Positions 5,816-6,704 of a stretch of 6,704 nt of DNA are shown here, one piece after another. This stretch comes from Firmicutes bacterium UBA2595 (GTDB lineage: Bacteria > Bacillota > Thermincolia > Thermincolales > UBA2595). The position numbers and the translations under genes are program-made. The notes under the pieces are model-generated. The model saw only the letters and a list, made by a program, of their open reading frames with translations. It ran no database searches and was not told the origin of the DNA. How positions within the stretch are numbered: the stretch's first letter is position 1; every line of letters starts with the position of its first letter. Where the stretch lies: positions 1,137 to 7,840 of the forward strand of contig DDKP01000074.1 of assembly GCA_002339745.1 (NCBI GenBank). The letters run 5' to 3'.

Positions 5816-6699
5816 TTGATAATCCCCAACTTTTGGGCCACCTCTCGGATGGCGGCATAATTCTCATTACTGGTTTCTATGAACCGGTCGGTCTGGAACA
5901 GCTCCAGTATTTCGGCCTGCTCAGGCCCCATGGATAAAAGGGCGCTTTTGATTTTTTCCCTTGCCCCCCGGCCGAACAAATCATCCACGTTAGAGTTGAC
6001 GGTCCAGTTATAATCATAATAAGCGGGGGTGGTATAGAATACCTTAACCTTACTTGTATCAACCTTTTTTTCATTAACAGCGCTTTCCCATACTGCCTCG
6101 TTTAATGCGCCTGCCTGGTAAGCCCCTGACTCTACCAGTTTCCAGGTGCTGTCATGGGATCCGGAGAAATTGGGTTTACCGTCCAAATCCTTTTCAGGGT
6201 CAATACCTGCTTTCATGAGGTAGTAACGGGGCATCAGGTGCCCTGAAGTTGAACTCTCGCTTCCAAAGGTAAACCTCATTCCTTTCAGATCCTCCAGTTT
6301 CTTAACCGGAAGGCCAGCCTGGGCAATAAATACCGAGTGGAATTGCTCATCCCGCGGCCTCTGGGCGATGGCCTCGGAACCGGGAACGGCTGTCCGGGCC
6401 TGGACGCCGGTCAGACCGCCGAACCAGGCCAGGTGAATCTCGCCCCGTTCAAAAGCCGTTACAAGGGCAGCATAATCGACGGAAGGGACGTATTGGACCT
6501 TGAATCCAGTCTGTTCACTGAGATATTTGGCCAGGGAATCAAAACGCCTGGTGAGAGTTGATACATCTTGATCAGGAATGGCGCCGATTTTCAGGACCGG
6601 GGCTTCCTTGCCGGTTGTGTTTTCTGTTTTGGAACCCGAACATCCTATGAGGACGAACACGCCTAATAATGCAATAACAGTCATTACAGATAATTTCAT
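5812..6699 (-). CDS. phnD: PhnD-like oxyanion-binding lipoprotein of an ABC importer (putative selenate/phosphonate type)
   Basis: This is a 295-residue extracellular substrate-binding lipoprotein. A hydrophobic signal peptide ends in the lipobox LIGC, with C20 as the lipid anchor, followed by a polar linker (21-33). The mature part is a periplasmic-binding fold of the phosphate/phosphite/phosphonate family, with DYAALV (75-80), LAWFGG (90-95), SESSTSGHLMP (147-157) as the anion-binding helix start, and SGSHD (179-183). The combination LAWFGGLTGVQAR, FTFGSESSTSGHLMPRYYL and YQAGALNEAVW matches, from memory, the branch annotated 'putative selenate ABC transporter substrate-binding protein' rather than classical phosphonate PhnD. 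That substrate is itself a bioinformatic proposal. It opens the operon. The ATG lies 5 bases from the right edge, so its ribosome site and promoter are not visible. Family confidence is high and substrate confidence is low. Confidence 0.9.
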   Translation of the reverse strand: MKLSVMTVIALLGVFVLIGCSGSKTENTTGKEAPVLKIGAIPDQDVSTLTRRFDSLAKYLSEQTGFKVQYVPSVDYAALVTAFERGEIHLAWFGGLTGVQARTAVPGSEAIAQRPRDEQFHSVFIAQAGLPVKKLEDLKGMRFTFGSESSTSGHLMPRYYLMKAGIDPEKDLDGKPNFSGSHDSTWKLVESGAYQAGALNEAVWESAVNEKKVDTSKVKVFYTTPAYYDYNWTVNSNVDDLFGRGAREKIKSALLSMGPEQAEILELFQTDRFIETSNENYAAIREVAQKLGIIK

Positions 6700-6704
6700 G
6701 AACT

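Overview
The window most likely comes from a Gram-positive Bacillota of the Clostridia (perhaps a Peptococcaceae/Desulfotomaculia-like anaerobe). This placement is inferred, not proven. It rests on strong AGGAGG-type ribosome binding sites, a yybP-ykoY riboswitch with an intrinsic terminator, a lipoprotein substrate-binding protein, a secreted NAGPA-type protein, and a base composition close to 50% G+C. Every gene I can support lies on the minus strand, so transcription runs from high to low coordinates.

Region by region, in the direction of transcription. (1) 6699-3392 is a tight four-gene ABC importer operon: phnD-like lipoprotein, phnC-like ATPase, then two different PhnE-type permeases. 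Neighbouring genes overlap by 4 to 20 bases, which suggests translational coupling. The binding protein resembles the PhnD branch that has been labelled 'putative selenate' rather than classical phosphonate, so the real substrate (selenate, phosphite, phosphonate or another oxyanion) is open. (2) 3374-3155 is a regulatory region: a good sigma-A-type promoter, a manganese-sensing yybP-ykoY aptamer, and a long intrinsic terminator hairpin that shares the 3' strand of aptamer stem P1. (3) 3154-2570 encodes a GDT1/TMEM165 (UPF0016) membrane protein, a predicted Mn2+ exporter and the logical target of that riboswitch. (4) 2410-1568 encodes a PHP-domain phosphoesterase of the YciV/TrpH type. (5) 1463-1 holds a promoter and the first 466 codons of a secreted phosphodiester glycosidase (NAGPA-domain) protein that runs off the left edge.

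Functionally, the clearest unit is riboswitch plus exporter: Mn2+ binding should stabilise P1, dismantle the terminator and switch on Mn2+ efflux. I see no terminator between the ABC operon and this leader, so the riboswitch terminator may also gate read-through from the importer operon. The PHP and NAGPA genes look like unrelated neighbours. I do not see a wholly undescribed multi-gene system. The features most worth a second look are the riboswitch architecture, the uncertain ABC substrate, a direct repeat spanning the exporter promoter, and a perfect palindrome upstream of the NAGPA promoter.
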